Source: Saccharina japonica (taxonomy: Eukaryota; Sar; Phaeophyceae; Laminariales; Laminariaceae). From it: DNA of 64,000 nt. Positions 24,501-35,427 of the stretch are shown here, one piece after another. The DNA lies in the NCBI GenBank assembly GCA_008828725.1, contig MEHQ01002830.1, positions 405,384 through 469,383 of the forward strand, in the 5' to 3' direction. The notes beneath the pieces were generated by a model, which was not told the DNA's origin, searched no databases, and saw nothing but the letters and a program-made list of their open reading frames with translations. Both the position numbers and the translations under genes were made by a program. Within the stretch, counting starts at the first letter, position 1, and every line of letters starts with the position of its first letter.

Positions 24501-27500
24501 CTAGGGTTTGTTGAGGAGGGCGAAGTCGGTGCCCAGAGGACCGGACACGCGGTAGTCCTCAACTGTCCCGCGGAACGCTTCGTACCCTTCCATCACCGGG
24601 CGGCCGTCCTCGTCCAGCACCGGGCGGGCCGTCTCACCCAGGAGTCCGGACAGCGACTCGTTTTCGAGGGACAGGCCGTGCAGTCCCACGTCCATCTGCC
24701 AGAACTCCAGGTCGGGCAAGACGCGGCCATCCCAGTCTAAGTCACCGCCGCCTTGGTAGTTCGTGCCGACGTTGAGGCGCACAGTAACGGCTGAAGTCAC
24801 GATCTTGAAGATGGCATGGATGGACTGCAAATCGGCGAGGCCATGCTGCTCAATGTACTGCGTGCACCAGGTGGGTGCCGCCATGTCGTCGAAGCGTAGG
24901 ATCCAGTCTTCGAAGTTTTCCTCAAGGGCCAGCACGCGGGTGCCTTGCAGCATTTCCTCGTACATGCGGGCCCAAATCTTGTCGCCGCCAAACTGACGGC
25001 ACTCTGCCGGCAGATTCGATGCCGACATCGTGATGCCATCCACGACGTGTTCATCCCTTGAAAACTGAAGAAGCTCTCCTACTTCTTCCTCGTCGACGAC
25101 GGCACGCAGTCCGCCGTTGGCAAGGCAAGGCGAAACCCCGCGCGCACAGCCGATGGTTTCGACATCATACGGGTTCTTCACCTCGATAACTAGAGAGTGA
25201 CCCTCGGATAGCACACTGATGCCTGTGATCAATTGGCGGTCAGGGAACTCCTCGGGCAGAGGAGCGGTGACCCGTACGTTGACATGAAGGCCGATGTCGT
25301 CGTCTTTGACCATGGAGTACCACCCACCGTCGATGCCAGACCAGTCAATCCTCTGGCCGCGGAGGCCTTTCATGTGCGGGTCATCGCACATGTCTGTCCC
25401 ATCCGCGCACACTGCGTGGTTCGTGTTAACATTCGGGCAAACAAGATAGGAGGGATGAATTGGACAAGGTGCGTTGCCTTTTCTTACGAAGTACCAAAAG
25501 CAACAGTCATTTCACGCCTTGCCGACGGCGGTATGGCGTACTCTAGTAGCAGGTGTTTTATTTGTCTTGACTCTTTGACTGTCGTACGCCCTCGGCCAAA
25601 TCGGCGAACGAGCACTTTGAACCCTGCAGGTGCTAGGGTTTGCCGCCAAGATGTTAACCCGTACGTGGTGAGATCAAGCGATTGCCCCAATGAGTAACAG
25701 CAGACGAACACATCAGCCAGGAAGAAACATTGATTAAGACTCCCGCCGTACTGTTAGCAGAGGCTGAAGTCTGCTGTCTCGATTAACGTCAGCACACAGT
25801 ACGTACTGTAGTACTCTGTCGTTATCGTATGGGTACGTCATAAACGGAGTTGATTATGTACGCGATTCATATAGGGCACCAGGAAGCATTTCGTGGGCGC
25901 GTCTAGTAGATTTTCAAACCAAGCAATGACCTTAATGCTAATATTCATACTGGACATGTACCATCTGCGCCGACGCTAATGCAACAGAAACGGCACCAGC
26001 CAGTAAATTCTAACAGGAACCGCGTAACTTCAACTACAGTAGCGCCCTAGTGCCGTTTGTACACGAAGTATTGTGTTTCCCCTAGGGCTTGGCGTAAACC
26101 GCAGTTTGGTTGACTCCCAAACTGAGACAAAGGAACACCCAGTACTGTTTTATTCCAAAAGGACGCGTTTTTAGCGTAAAAAAATGAGGACGAAGACGTT
26201 TATATGGGGCGTTGACGAGATAATAGTTCAAGAATCAGAAGGAGGAGTCAGTGCACCGACCGTCCCACGAGGCGTGCTACGATAGAGACAGCACTGTTTG
26301 GCTGAAATGATTTCTGAATGATCGAGCTCCTTAACCACCCAAACTCGGCGGACTGTATTTTATTTTTTTGTAATGTTGTTCCTTCTTAGCTTCGGCCATG
26401 GGATTTTCAATCAGATAGCACTTTTATTTTCCTCCCTTAATGATCACTTTGGGGTGAGGTGTAGAGCTCTTCAAGTAACCACCCTTCGAGGGCAAAAATA
26501 TGGTGCACCTCTCTCGTAGCATGCGTCCCACAGGCGCGTGCTACGTCTCGTAGCATGCGTCCCACAGGCGCGTGCTACGGTAGAGGTAGCACTTTTTTTG
26601 GCTGAATCGTTTTCTGAACGATCGGGCTCCTTAACCCAAATTCGTCGTTTTTTCATTTTTGTGACGAATAATGTTTCAGAGTATACTTCGGTCATGAGAT
26701 TTCTCATCCGGCAGCACTTTTATTCCCTCCAAAATCATTTTTTCGGTGAGGAATGACGCTCCTTAAGCGAGGAGCTCAGAAAACACATGGTGCACCTCTA
26801 TCGTAGCATGCGTCCCACAGCAAATCTCCTTAAAGGATGCTTGCAGAGATTGGTCATAATGACCAAACCTCGCTCGTAAGTAAACCAAACCCACATAACG
26901 CGTTATGTGACAACACACATGTCCCCGCGATTTCAACCCCCAACTATACTCGACCGAACCGTGGAGGAACAACAGTCAAGCGACATTCAGAGTTGCGAAG
27001 CGGCATCGAGTCTACAAACGGCATCGTGGACGGGTGCAGGTTGCCGATGTGCCTGCGGTACCCTACTCTCCCAACTTATCACCAGAGCCAAAAACACACC
27101 CCTTAAACCCTAAGCATGCGACGTTCGGTGTCCATTCGTACCTGACGGGAGGTCAGGTTGGTGGCATGGAGAGGAAGACCCGAGGTGTCGAGTGGCAAGC
27201 AAAGAAAGGGAAGCAAACGTTGACACTACGTTAAGACATATTTAATGAGCATGACAATTCGGTTCGCCGCGCTGTCACGACGGCGTCTGCATGCATGCGG
27301 TTACAGGGAGACGTAAGGCATTGAGCTGACCATGCTTGTTGTTCCAACGAATATGTATACCGCGTGCATGCTGCACTTCTCTCTGTGGCTGCTGCTTCGT
27401 CGGAACGACATCACCGACGCTCTATTAAGGCTCTTGCGCACTACCAGAAGGCCTCCGCCAACTACCACAGTACGCGGTGACACCAGCTTATTCTGCTCCT

Positions 27501-29666
27501 GGACGAGGAACGGAATTATGCTCCAAGGAAGGTTTACGCGTCAAGAGACAAGTCCCGAGCACCAAAAACGTAAAAACGCCGACTTGCAGAACAGCTCTTC
27601 CGCACAATGTGTTTAAACATCAAGTTGGACTGGCAGTGCTAAGGTTGGGTGGTCACTTTTGTGGCATTATTGATTTGCTCATATCCACTGGGGCCGAGTG
27701 AAACTCTTCTTGTTTGCAGTTTGAATGAAAATCTTCTACTTAGCAGTTTGCAGCGTTTGAGTTTACATGGGTTTCGCGATTTGTTTTCGCGTGTGAACAT
27801 TGAAATGCATACCTATGTATGGTAATGTGCAGTCACTACGCACTGATACGAGTATATGAGCATATTAGTTAAGATATTCGGGTAAATACAATATTTGGAT
27901 AGATTACGAAGTTGTCGTACTCGTAGTACTAGTGTGCCCTATCTTGTATGCACAGAGCAGCACCACCAGGAACGATGCTGAGAACGTTGCTAGAACGTTA
28001 CTAGAACGTCGTATAGAACCCTTCAGGGAACAGTACGGGCTACCGTAGATTACCACTGTGCGTATCATTGACATTGTACCGAAGTTACCAGGTGAAGGAA
28101 TATCTCATCTCGATCACTCCTCCCCATTCCACTATCTTCTCCTCTTCTTCTCGATTTCTCTAGATCTCTCGCATCAATACTATTTCCATCACGGGCACAA
28201 ATTCGCTTATTCAAACTACGTGCATTGTTATTCTTCCCTATTGATCTCCACAGACACTTGGGTCCCACCCCTGCCATTTATTGTTCGCGATAGAGTTTCG
28301 ACACATCGTCTTTTGTTCAGTTTGTGCCGCCATCGGTTTGATTTTCACGCTACGCCAACATGTTTTCAAGGGTAATTTCGAGTGGAGTTCAGAGCCACTC
28401 GCCCGAGTGGCCTAAACGCGGTAGTGAATAAATAGTGTAGTAACCTCACCGTACGTAGCACCATTGCATGGCCAGCTATCATACGCCTCACCGTACATTA
28501 TTGAGCAGCAAAGGTATCTCGCCTCGGCCGAACAGGTGAAGCTCACAACCAACAACGACCCGTGTATTTGGAATGGCTGAAGTGCAACATGTAGGAGTTA
28601 GACGAACGCAGTTTCCAACCCTACAGAGGAATTGAACCTGTCTAACAGTACATTTCTACGCGACTCACCATCGCCGATAATGCAAGGGGCCGCCATGGTA
28701 TCGCTGCACCTGGCGTCCAGGCTCTCGATATTAAATTCGCAGCAGGAGCTCTGGGAACACAGTAAATAGCGCGACACAAGTTAGTCGGTAGGGCTGTCTG
28801 ATGTCGAGGTCTGGTGAGGATACGTTTGCCGGGACGAGCACAGAAAGAGTTGATATTTTGCCCTCTAGACATGCCGAAATACCCCCTGTTTGAGCCGGTT
28901 TACATCAAGCGGCATGCGGTGCTAGGAGCGCGACACTGGGGAGCAGTATACATAACATACATCAACTCACCTCACCGCCGGGCCGACTATCGCAACCTGG
29001 GCCTCCGCAAGTCACACACTGTAGTTCGCAGCAGATGTCGTCGCTTTGCACACCGGGAAGGCCGTTGCTGCAAGTGCCTTGGGCTGTTCATGTGCGTGTG
29101 CCGATTAGAATAAAATATAAAGGACAGCAGAGATAAGGATCCGCCACGTTCGGTTTAACACGGAACCCATCTTTAACTTTTACAAAACACATGTGAGCCA
29201 GCCGTTTCTTATTCAGTAGTACTTGATCACTAATACATGATGTGGCACCTACAAAATGAATGGTAAACGAGTATAAACACTGGTCCAGAGTTGAACGCTC
29301 TTTGCGTGGAATTCACACTGACGGCAGCGATAGGATGCACAGTATTCGGGTACACTGCCTAGACACCGGCGTCACGGAAGGATAGATGCCGACATAAATC
29401 GGTAGACGTTTAGTGTTGCGAGCTCCGTGCATCTACCGGTGCTTCAGACAACATGAAACAACTCTCACGACCAAACGTCTGCAGTACCAAGTCTTCTGCG
29501 ACGCACAAGAAAAACACAGTATCAACGAGATCGACTTCCACATGGCTGGTACGGTTCCGGCAGTCAAACTCATATTTCAAACATACGAAAAATGCTTCTC
29601 ACCGGCCGAAGTCTGCAGGGTAGCAAGGGAGACTACTAGCCCCAGATAAACATAACAGGAGCGCAT
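24501..29666 (-). CDS. Secreted Cys-rich protein with DPH domain, right copy
   Basis: Four exons on the minus strand: 29666-29587, 29067-28971, 28750-28669 and 25411-24501. Introns are GT-AG (GTATGT, GTGAGT, GTGAGT; acceptors TGCAG, CCCAG, CGCAG). Total length is 1170 bp, or 389 residues, the same as the left copy; one extra codon in exon 1 is balanced by one fewer in exon 2. The signal peptide is MRSCYVYLGLVVSLATLQTS. Cys motifs are CCELQCVTCGGPGC and, in exon 3, SSCCEFN..APCIIGD. Exon 4 starts CADGTDMCDDPHMKG and differs from the left copy at about 35 of 302 positions, mostly conservative. Residues 1-87 are much more diverged than the DPH domain. Exon 4 has no stop or gap and the phases hold, so both copies look functional. 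The role is unknown, probably extracellular. Confidence 0.8.
26265..26815 (+). mobile_element. Two tandem MITEs, CGTGCTACGGTAGAGG family
   Basis: Two related elements of about 255 bp lie head to tail at about 26274-26522 and 26567-26808. Each starts with (GC)GTGCTACG(A/G)TAGAG, runs through GGCTGAA..TTTCTGAA(C/T)GATCG and GCACTTTTATT, and ends GTGCACCTCT(A/C)TCGTAGCATG, an inverted copy of the start. CGTCCCACAG or a variant stands at every junction and may be the target duplication (about 9 bp, MULE-like). A third copy lies inverted at 34588-34842. They sit in intron 3 of the right gene and are absent from the left copy. Confidence 0.75.
28280..28460 (+). repeat. Diverged repeat shared with 19375-19560
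   Basis: Shared blocks include TTTTGTT, TGCCGCCAT(C/T)GG, GCCACTCGCCCGAGTGGCC, CGGTAGTGAA and GTAGCAC. GCCACTCG..CGAGTGGC forms a short stem. The copy lies in intron 3 of the right gene. Class unknown. Confidence 0.45.
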
Positions 29667-29870
29667 TTTGGTTTCTTGTCAGCGCACCTTGAACGAACGC
29701 GTAGCCCGTAAAAAGAGAGAGGGAGAGGGAGAGGGAGAGAGAGTGTGTGAGAGAGAGAGAGAGAGAGAGAGATGGAACGCGCGGACAACGAACTTAATGA
29801 CGTTGAGCTACTAGTAGATTTTAAACAAGAGATTTACGCTCAGCACGTGTATCGAGTTTTGTTGTTTTTA
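29667..29870 (-). promoter_or_regulatory. Conserved upstream region of the right gene, with (GA)n tract
   Basis: Partner of 8335-8452: it keeps CCGCGCGTTCCATCTCTCTCT, GTTCAAGGTGCG and AAGAAACC next to the start codon, and GTGCTGAGCGTAAATCTCTTGT further out. The CT stretch, about 8 bp in the left copy, is expanded here to about 60 bp of GA/GGGAGA repeats (29713-29772 on +), which could alter promoter strength. The transcription start is not defined. Confidence 0.5.
29713..29772. repeat. (GA)n microsatellite in promoter
   Basis: GAGAGAGGGAGAGGGAGA followed by a pure GA run. It sits 47-106 bp before the start codon of the right gene and is an expansion of a short CT stretch present in both copies. 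Confidence 0.95.
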
Positions 29871-30000
29871 CCTTTAACCCTTGCTTTCCGTCTGTTCGTG
29901 TTTTGTTCAAGAGGTTTTTTATCAGCTTGATTTCGAATTTTTGCATTTTTGTATATTACCATTGTTGTCTCTGCCGTTATTTGTGAATCAACAGCTGCTA

Positions 30001-30650
30001 TGAATTGATTTCCATTCAAATCATTCAAACTTGAAACCACCCACGTACGCGTATTCCTCTGTATTTGCGGGCCTTTCAAGCCTTGTTTCATCCACGGACA
30101 TAGAAAACCGTCAAAAATTTGAACTCAGTCCCCTCAAAAAGGAAAGCCACGAAGGAATTCAGCATGAAATTAATTATCAAAACTATCAAAATAAAAAACG
30201 ACCCAAACCATATTTCGCCTGCGGCGAAAAGAGACACAAAAAAAATCGCCTCGCACTTTATTTTGGCCTGCGGCCCAAACATGTGCGGGGCCGAAAACGG
30301 GTGTTCGGCAAGGCGCACATCTCCTGCTTTTTGAGGTGCGCTAATTAGTCGATTTCTCATAAAGTTTGTGCAACTGCGCACGTTTCACCACCTAATTATA
30401 AACTTGATGTACACACCTTCGAGGGCTCTTACTCGCAGTTTGCTGTTTTGTTGTTGTACCAAGTGGGTAACGTTCGACAACTTTATGTAAACCTCAGCTC
30501 GCTGGCCAAAACAAACCATACGAAAAGTTTACGGCTTCAATAAATATTACAGAGTATCCAAGGGTGTGCGCGGATCTGAATCCAAGCAACCCCACTAGGC
30601 CCCCCCGCTATAATGGAGGGAAAAAGAGGACCGTTGTGACCCCAGGAAAC
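30001..30650. other. AT-rich stretch with two GC-rich stem-loops; no gene called
   Basis: At 30210-30310 two hairpins stand in AT-rich sequence: TTTCGCCTGCGGCGAAA and GGCCTGCGGCC. Frames on both strands give unusually protein-like text (97 codons minus, 105 plus), but they are reverse complements of each other, so at most one is real. I do not recognise either with confidence. Past 30360 nothing is identified. Confidence 0.35.
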
Positions 30651-32628
30651 AATACGCCAATTTTTGTTTAATAACCCCCCCCCGCCTCCCCCCTGCCAGC
30701 GAAAACAAAAGGAGGGGTCTCTAAACCCAAGTGAAACAAATGGGACGAAAAACGAAAAAATATGTTTTCGCTCATTTCGTCCTGTGATAACAGCGAACCG
30801 GTTTGTTATTTATTCTGACCTTCCTAGAAGTGTGGTGTCATTTTACTCTTTTTGTCGAATACCCTTGGCGTATCGTATATACTGATATACTGATTCGTAT
30901 ACACCCGTAGGTAATCTTTTTCCCATCTATATATGATATGTACACCACATTTCATCTCTGCACTCCAGAAATATACGCGTGATACATAGTGCTCCAGCAC
31001 CATCACTGACGTAACTCGGATCGGCGGTCACATTGCCGGCCCGTCACTCCTCTCCCCACTACGTATGATACAGTTCTGCATCTCTTCGTGTCGATCACGA
31101 AAAGAGTTGGGAATGTTTCCCACATCGTACTCTCGCGTCGAATTGTTCAAGCCTCCCTTCTTCCCCTCGCTGCCTCGGGCAGGATTTTGCTTTGGCATGG
31201 CCCATAGCGAGGAGGGGGGTCTTTCTAGCGAGCAAGGCTAGACTCACCCTCAAGCGGACCGGTACCTTCTTGCTGCTGCGCACCCGCCGCGAAGCGCGTG
31301 CAGCGGTAGAGTTGGATCGGCACTGGTGCGTCAGGCGCAAAAGTTCAGATGCACGGGCCTTTTTGGCCGTCAGTGTAGACAGCAAGGCCCATCTCACTTT
31401 TGTGCGCGGAGGCAGACGCCATCAGAAAGGTGGACTGGACACTACGTCCACGGCCCTAGGTGTGTTTGTTAGAGGGAGCTGTACTGTCTCCGTAACCTGG
31501 CTTCGCCATCAAAGGAGGAGGGAGCGTGTGGCGACGAGCTGTAGCCTGGGCTGGTTGACCCCTTCAGCGCAAGAAAATTTATTTTCCAGACCAAGCACCC
31601 TGAGTGCAACGAGGGAGAAAGCGAGGAGCCGACTGGGAAGGACAGCAACGAGGGCGTGTACGGACGGAGCGGGTCGAGCGTGGTCGTGCTAGGACTGGCC
31701 AAGCGGCACCGGAGCGGCGCGCCGGAGCAGCAGCACAGCAGCGCGCCGGCGCAGCAGCACAGCAGGGCACCGGAGCAGCGATCCGGAGCACGGACGACAT
31801 CGACCCGTGGCGAACGGACAAACATTTTTTTGTTGACAAATATTTCGCTTTTTTCCCCTGAATGTTGTTGTTTGGTCTGTGTGGATGACGTCACTGGTCT
31901 TGTAGAGGGACGCGGCAGAGATGGCGCGGACACCCCGGGTGCCTTAATTGTGTGCCTGATCGTGGAAGACCCCTTCAATGTGGAACGATTCCTAATCAGT
32001 GCCGATGTTTATAATGCTGTGCCTAACACAGACGTTCAGGGTAGATTCGGGTAATTGTCAATTGACGTGATGGATTTGGTTGGCTGTTCTTTTTCACTGT
32101 GTGCCCGCGGACTGTCATTCTGGCAGCACTTTAGACAGCAGCTGCGTGCTCCATCTTGTTCTCGTGCCTACCGTGTGTTTTTGTGCAGACAGCACGTCAG
32201 ACAGTAGTTACGCTGTAGTCCGCAAATTCACTGGTAAAGAGTGGGGGGGGGGGGGGGGGCGATGCTGCTGTAGTCGAATGGAGATTGCGGGCGTGTAGTT
32301 CAGTTTTGGACACGCATAACATGCTGTAGGGATTTTAGGTGTACCTCTTCGGACTTGTGTATCCTTTCCCTGCTAAGTGTGCGTGTTCTTTATGATTCTC
32401 TGATGTCTCTAGCACTTTTATGACCACGGGCTGTGATCTTGCTAGATCAGACTATAGGGATTAGCAACTGAAACGAGTTTATTGTGAAGACAACAACAAC
32501 AACAACACCTTCACGCGTTTTTGTACGAAGGTTGCTGTTTTGTTATTGTACTGGGCGGGTCACTTTCAAGAACTTTAGTCGCTGGCCATAAAAAGAGCAC
32601 AAAAAAATATGATTCACAGCTCGAAACT
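30651..32628. other. Unassigned, partly GC-rich sequence
   Basis: A GC-rich block at 31090-31800 holds overlapping open frames on both strands (166 codons on +, 169 on -) that I cannot assign. A short tandem repeat with GGAGCAGCAGCACAGCAG is at 31720-31785. A poly-G run lies at 32244-32259. The block may be part of a decayed mobile element, but no diagnostic motif is visible. Confidence 0.35.
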
Positions 32629-32636
32629 ACTATATG

Positions 32637-34535
32637 TAGGGCTGTGAGTTGGCTGACTAATAGTTGCCAGCTAGTCATTAGCTGGCTAGTTTTTTAGGTT
32701 AGTTGCGGCGGTGCCAACTATCCAACTATTTTTGTTTTTTGGGTTTCCTTGCTTGTAGGAAGGCTTGTTTGGTACGGGGTGCGTATTTCTCGGCGTCCCC
32801 AAGCAGTACCACCACGCACCACACAGAGAGAGGTCTTCCACAACTCATGGCGCATCAACCCATCGCCATCGACGGTGCCGGTGCCGATGGCACCGCTGAG
32901 CCTGGCCTGTCGACGGACCATTTCGGTGATGGAGCGTCCGACGAATAAGTGACTGTACCGAGCGCTCCTCCGAAAGCGAGTGCACGCGACAAGGTAGCGG
33001 TTCGCTACCGCGTACAGAAGGACCGCCGGTTTTCCAAGCGCCCCAAATGGGGACAGGGATTCATACTTTTGATGCGAGATGATTTGCGGTGTTCTGCATC
33101 TTTATAGTCCATCTGGGACACTATTTCAATATTTTCTAAACATTACCCGCACCAAGGTACATTTCTCAGGGTGTGTTGAGCTGTTCGGAAATCTGGAGGC
33201 ATCGTCAGAAAGCTCAACACTGCGCGCAGCTTTCAAGATTTTTTTTTTCATTATTATATTAATTCCGCTCGTTTATGCCAAAAAACGTATGAACAAGCCC
33301 CTTGTTTCCCTGGGTGTAATATTTTTCAAACCCAAATTCTGACCACTGATTTGGGGAGGTACGACCATAGGCCGCCGGCCATTTTTTTCACAATAAAAAA
33401 CAGCTTTAGAGGGAGAGATATATATGAGGGAAACAATGTATATCGAAGGTCATTTTCCCCTGGTTACTACTGTTTGACAAATCGTGCGATATACTATTTA
33501 ATAGAATACGGCGAACGATTGCTCTCGTCCACGCCTCCAGGCCGTTTTTTCTTCGTTTGAAGCAATACCAAATTGCGTGAGATATTCATAATTTGCCCAA
33601 AATGACTGATTTTGGTCGATTTTGGCCAGTCTTGGAGATTTTTTTTTTAATGCATTGTTGCGTAACTACTTGAACTTAGTAGTCAAAAATTATTTTTCTT
33701 TCTCATTCTCAGCATCGATTTCTCTTGTATTTGCGATCACGAATATATGGTTGTCTCATTAAAAAAAAATTATTTTTTCATGAGTTATGACTACTTCGTA
33801 AACGCCATTGAAAATATTTTGTGCCGGACGGACCATACGAGTACGTATACAGACAGTAAAAGGTAGAACTCTGGTCTTATGGTTAATGCGGTCAACTGTG
33901 ATGGCGGGACTTTGTCCCAACGTGCTATTACTGTAATAATACAAGTATGTCTCTGTCGTGAGTGTGTCAACTGGATGATGAGCACCTCTGGCTCGGGTGT
34001 TTGAGCGATGCTCGTCCTGAGCTGCGTGTCGATCCCAGTCTATTTTGGTCGATCCCCGTCTAGTTTGGCCGATCCCAGTCTATTTTGTGTCCTATTTTTA
34101 GTTTGTACCGGTGATGTGCTACTGCCTGCCGCACGAGTATGTATATATGTGTTGTCTTAACATTAAACCCGTTCTTTCTACTAAACCACATCAGTACACC
34201 CAGTACCTGTCCTGATTCCCAATCCTAGAGAGATACAAATTATGTGGTCACCGACTGTGAAACAGAGAAAAACCAAAACAAAATAAACGCAAATTCATGG
34301 GTAAAGCAAGTGAGATGCTTAACGTACCGGGTACGAGAACGTAACATATATTTCTGGTGCATCTCTTTAATATCCGACAAACTGAGACGAAGTTTAGAAA
34401 AATATACCTGTTTCGTGATCAAAACCAGAATAAACTTGGCCCATTTATCATGCTTTTTGGGTGTAAAATGAAGCCAAATAGCGTATATGTTCCAACTAAT
34501 AACTAGGCGAGAACTCCAGCCAACTCACAGCCCTA
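32637..34535. mobile_element. hAT-like DNA transposon, non-autonomous, 1.9 kb
   Basis: The ends are inverted: TAGGGCTGTGAGTTGGCTG on the left and its near-exact complement CAGCCAACTCACAGCCCTA on the right. They are flanked by an identical 8-bp target duplication, ACTATATG (32629-32636 and 34536-34543). The TAGGG-type end and 8-bp duplication fit the hAT superfamily. No transposase is evident. Near the left end a short frame (MAHQPIAIDG, 32847 onward) is followed by a basic stretch with RYRVQKDRRFSKRPKWG. This could be a relic of a coding region, but I cannot place it in a family. Repeat R1 (34141-34350) is nested inside. Confidence 0.85.
34141..34350 (+). repeat. Dispersed repeat R1, nested in hAT-like element
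   Basis: Blocks GTGTTGTCTT, CCCAGTACCTGT..TGATTCC, AATCCTAGAG, TGTGGTCAC and AACCAAAACAAAATAAACGC match 825-1090 and 3085-3195. The match to 3115-3165 is very close over about 50 bp, so this family moved more recently than the inverted duplication. Confidence 0.65.
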
Positions 34536-34587
34536 ACTATATGTGTACGTACGTACCTGTACGTACATACAGCAGTACTATGTAGAC

Positions 34588-34842
34588 GCATGCTACGATA
34601 GAGGTGCACCAAGTTGTTTCTGAGCTCATCACTTAAGGAGCGTTATACCTCACCAAAAAAATGATTTTGGAGGAAAATAAAAGTGCTGCTGGATGCGAAA
34701 TCTCATGACCGTAAGTAAGTATATTCTGAAACATTTGTCGTCGCAAAAACGAACGTCCGACGAATTTGGGTTAAGAAGCCCGATCGTTCAGAAAAATATT
34801 CAGCCAAAAAGTGCCTCCTCTACCGTACAGTAGCACGTGTCT
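34588..34842 (-). mobile_element. MITE, CGTGCTACGGTAGAGG family, inverted copy
   Basis: Starts GCATGCTACGATAGAGGTGCAC and ends GCCTCCTCTACCGTACAGTAGCACG, with the same inner order as 26274-26808 on the other strand: CTTAAGGAGCG, TCACCAAAAAAATGATTTT, AATAAAAGTGCTGC, AACCCAAATTCG (minus), CCCGATCGTTCAGAAAA. It lies 45 bp beyond the right target duplication of the hAT-like element. Confidence 0.75.
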
Positions 34843-34867
34843 GTATTATCATTATAATCTTTCTGTG

Positions 34868-35080
34868 GAGGACAGGTTTTGGGGATAGTTCGTAGAATGG
34901 TCGTTGCACATGTACCCATGGACAGGTTTTGGGAAAAGTTTGTAGAATGGTCGTTGCACATGTACCCATGGACAGGTTTGGGGGAAAGTTTGTAGAATGG
35001 TCGTCGCACATGTACCCATAGACAGGTTTTGGGGAAAGTTCGTAGAATGGTCGTTGCACATGTACCCATGGAAGAACACC
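34868..35080. repeat. 60-bp minisatellite, about four units
   Basis: The unit is GGACAGGTTTTGGGGAAAGT followed by TCGTAGAATGGTCGTTGCAC and ATGTACCCAT. Four copies with few differences end at about 35073. Spacing is a multiple of three, so all minus frames stay open as repeating peptides (HGYMCNDHSTNFPQNLSMGT-like). No protein is likely. Confidence 0.9.
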
Positions 35081-35391
35081 AGAAGTGTTATCACATCTGA
35101 TATCTTTCCGAGAACGGGAGTACTCGGCATAATGGCCGAGCCTCTTTGAAGTCGAGACGATCCTTGTTTGCCCGCCCGAACCTCACTCGATCTATCTCTT
35201 CTCCACGCTGGTAACCCAACGTGGAGGGCTCTCGCCTTGCCCTAAATATAAGAAGGAAAAGTGCAGCCCTCGGTAGCGGGTCAAAGCTACCACATCACTT
35301 GGGACTCTACGATATTAGTAGCCTCCATATTTCCGCCGATTAAATTATAAATCCGTTGGAGCTACTCTCGGCCACAGTAGATAGACAGTGT

Positions 35392-35418
35392 ACCGGTCGC
35401 CCCGGTGGAAAGTTTAAT
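35392..35418 (+). repeat. SINE head fragment
   Basis: CCGGTCGCCCCGGTGGAAAG matches the first bases of the SINE family, but the similarity stops after about 20 bp, directly before the TIR element at 35428. Confidence 0.5.
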
Positions 35419-35427
35419 AGGGCAACT

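Larger units (their letters stand above)
20200..30000 (-). repeat. Right arm of large inverted duplication
   Basis: This is the reverse-complement partner of 8220-14760. It is about 3 kb longer because it took later insertions: a Helitron-like unit at 20397-22743 and two MITEs at 26265-26815. Removing the Helitron-like unit restores alignment with 14430-14500 of the left arm, where GGCAATTCCTC on one side and ACTTGTTCGCGACCTG on the other are continuous. The arm carries the whole gene at 24501-29666, the ancestral SINE after it, and homologous introns. Confidence 0.9.

Noticed and set aside
24501-25412. 303-codon frame with GTG start as a complete protein
   Set aside because: Its GTG uses the last base of the splice acceptor. 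Upstream exons with a signal peptide were found at 28669-29666.
34868-35080. Repeat protein on the minus strand
   Set aside because: All minus frames are open because the unit length is a multiple of three; this is a minisatellite.
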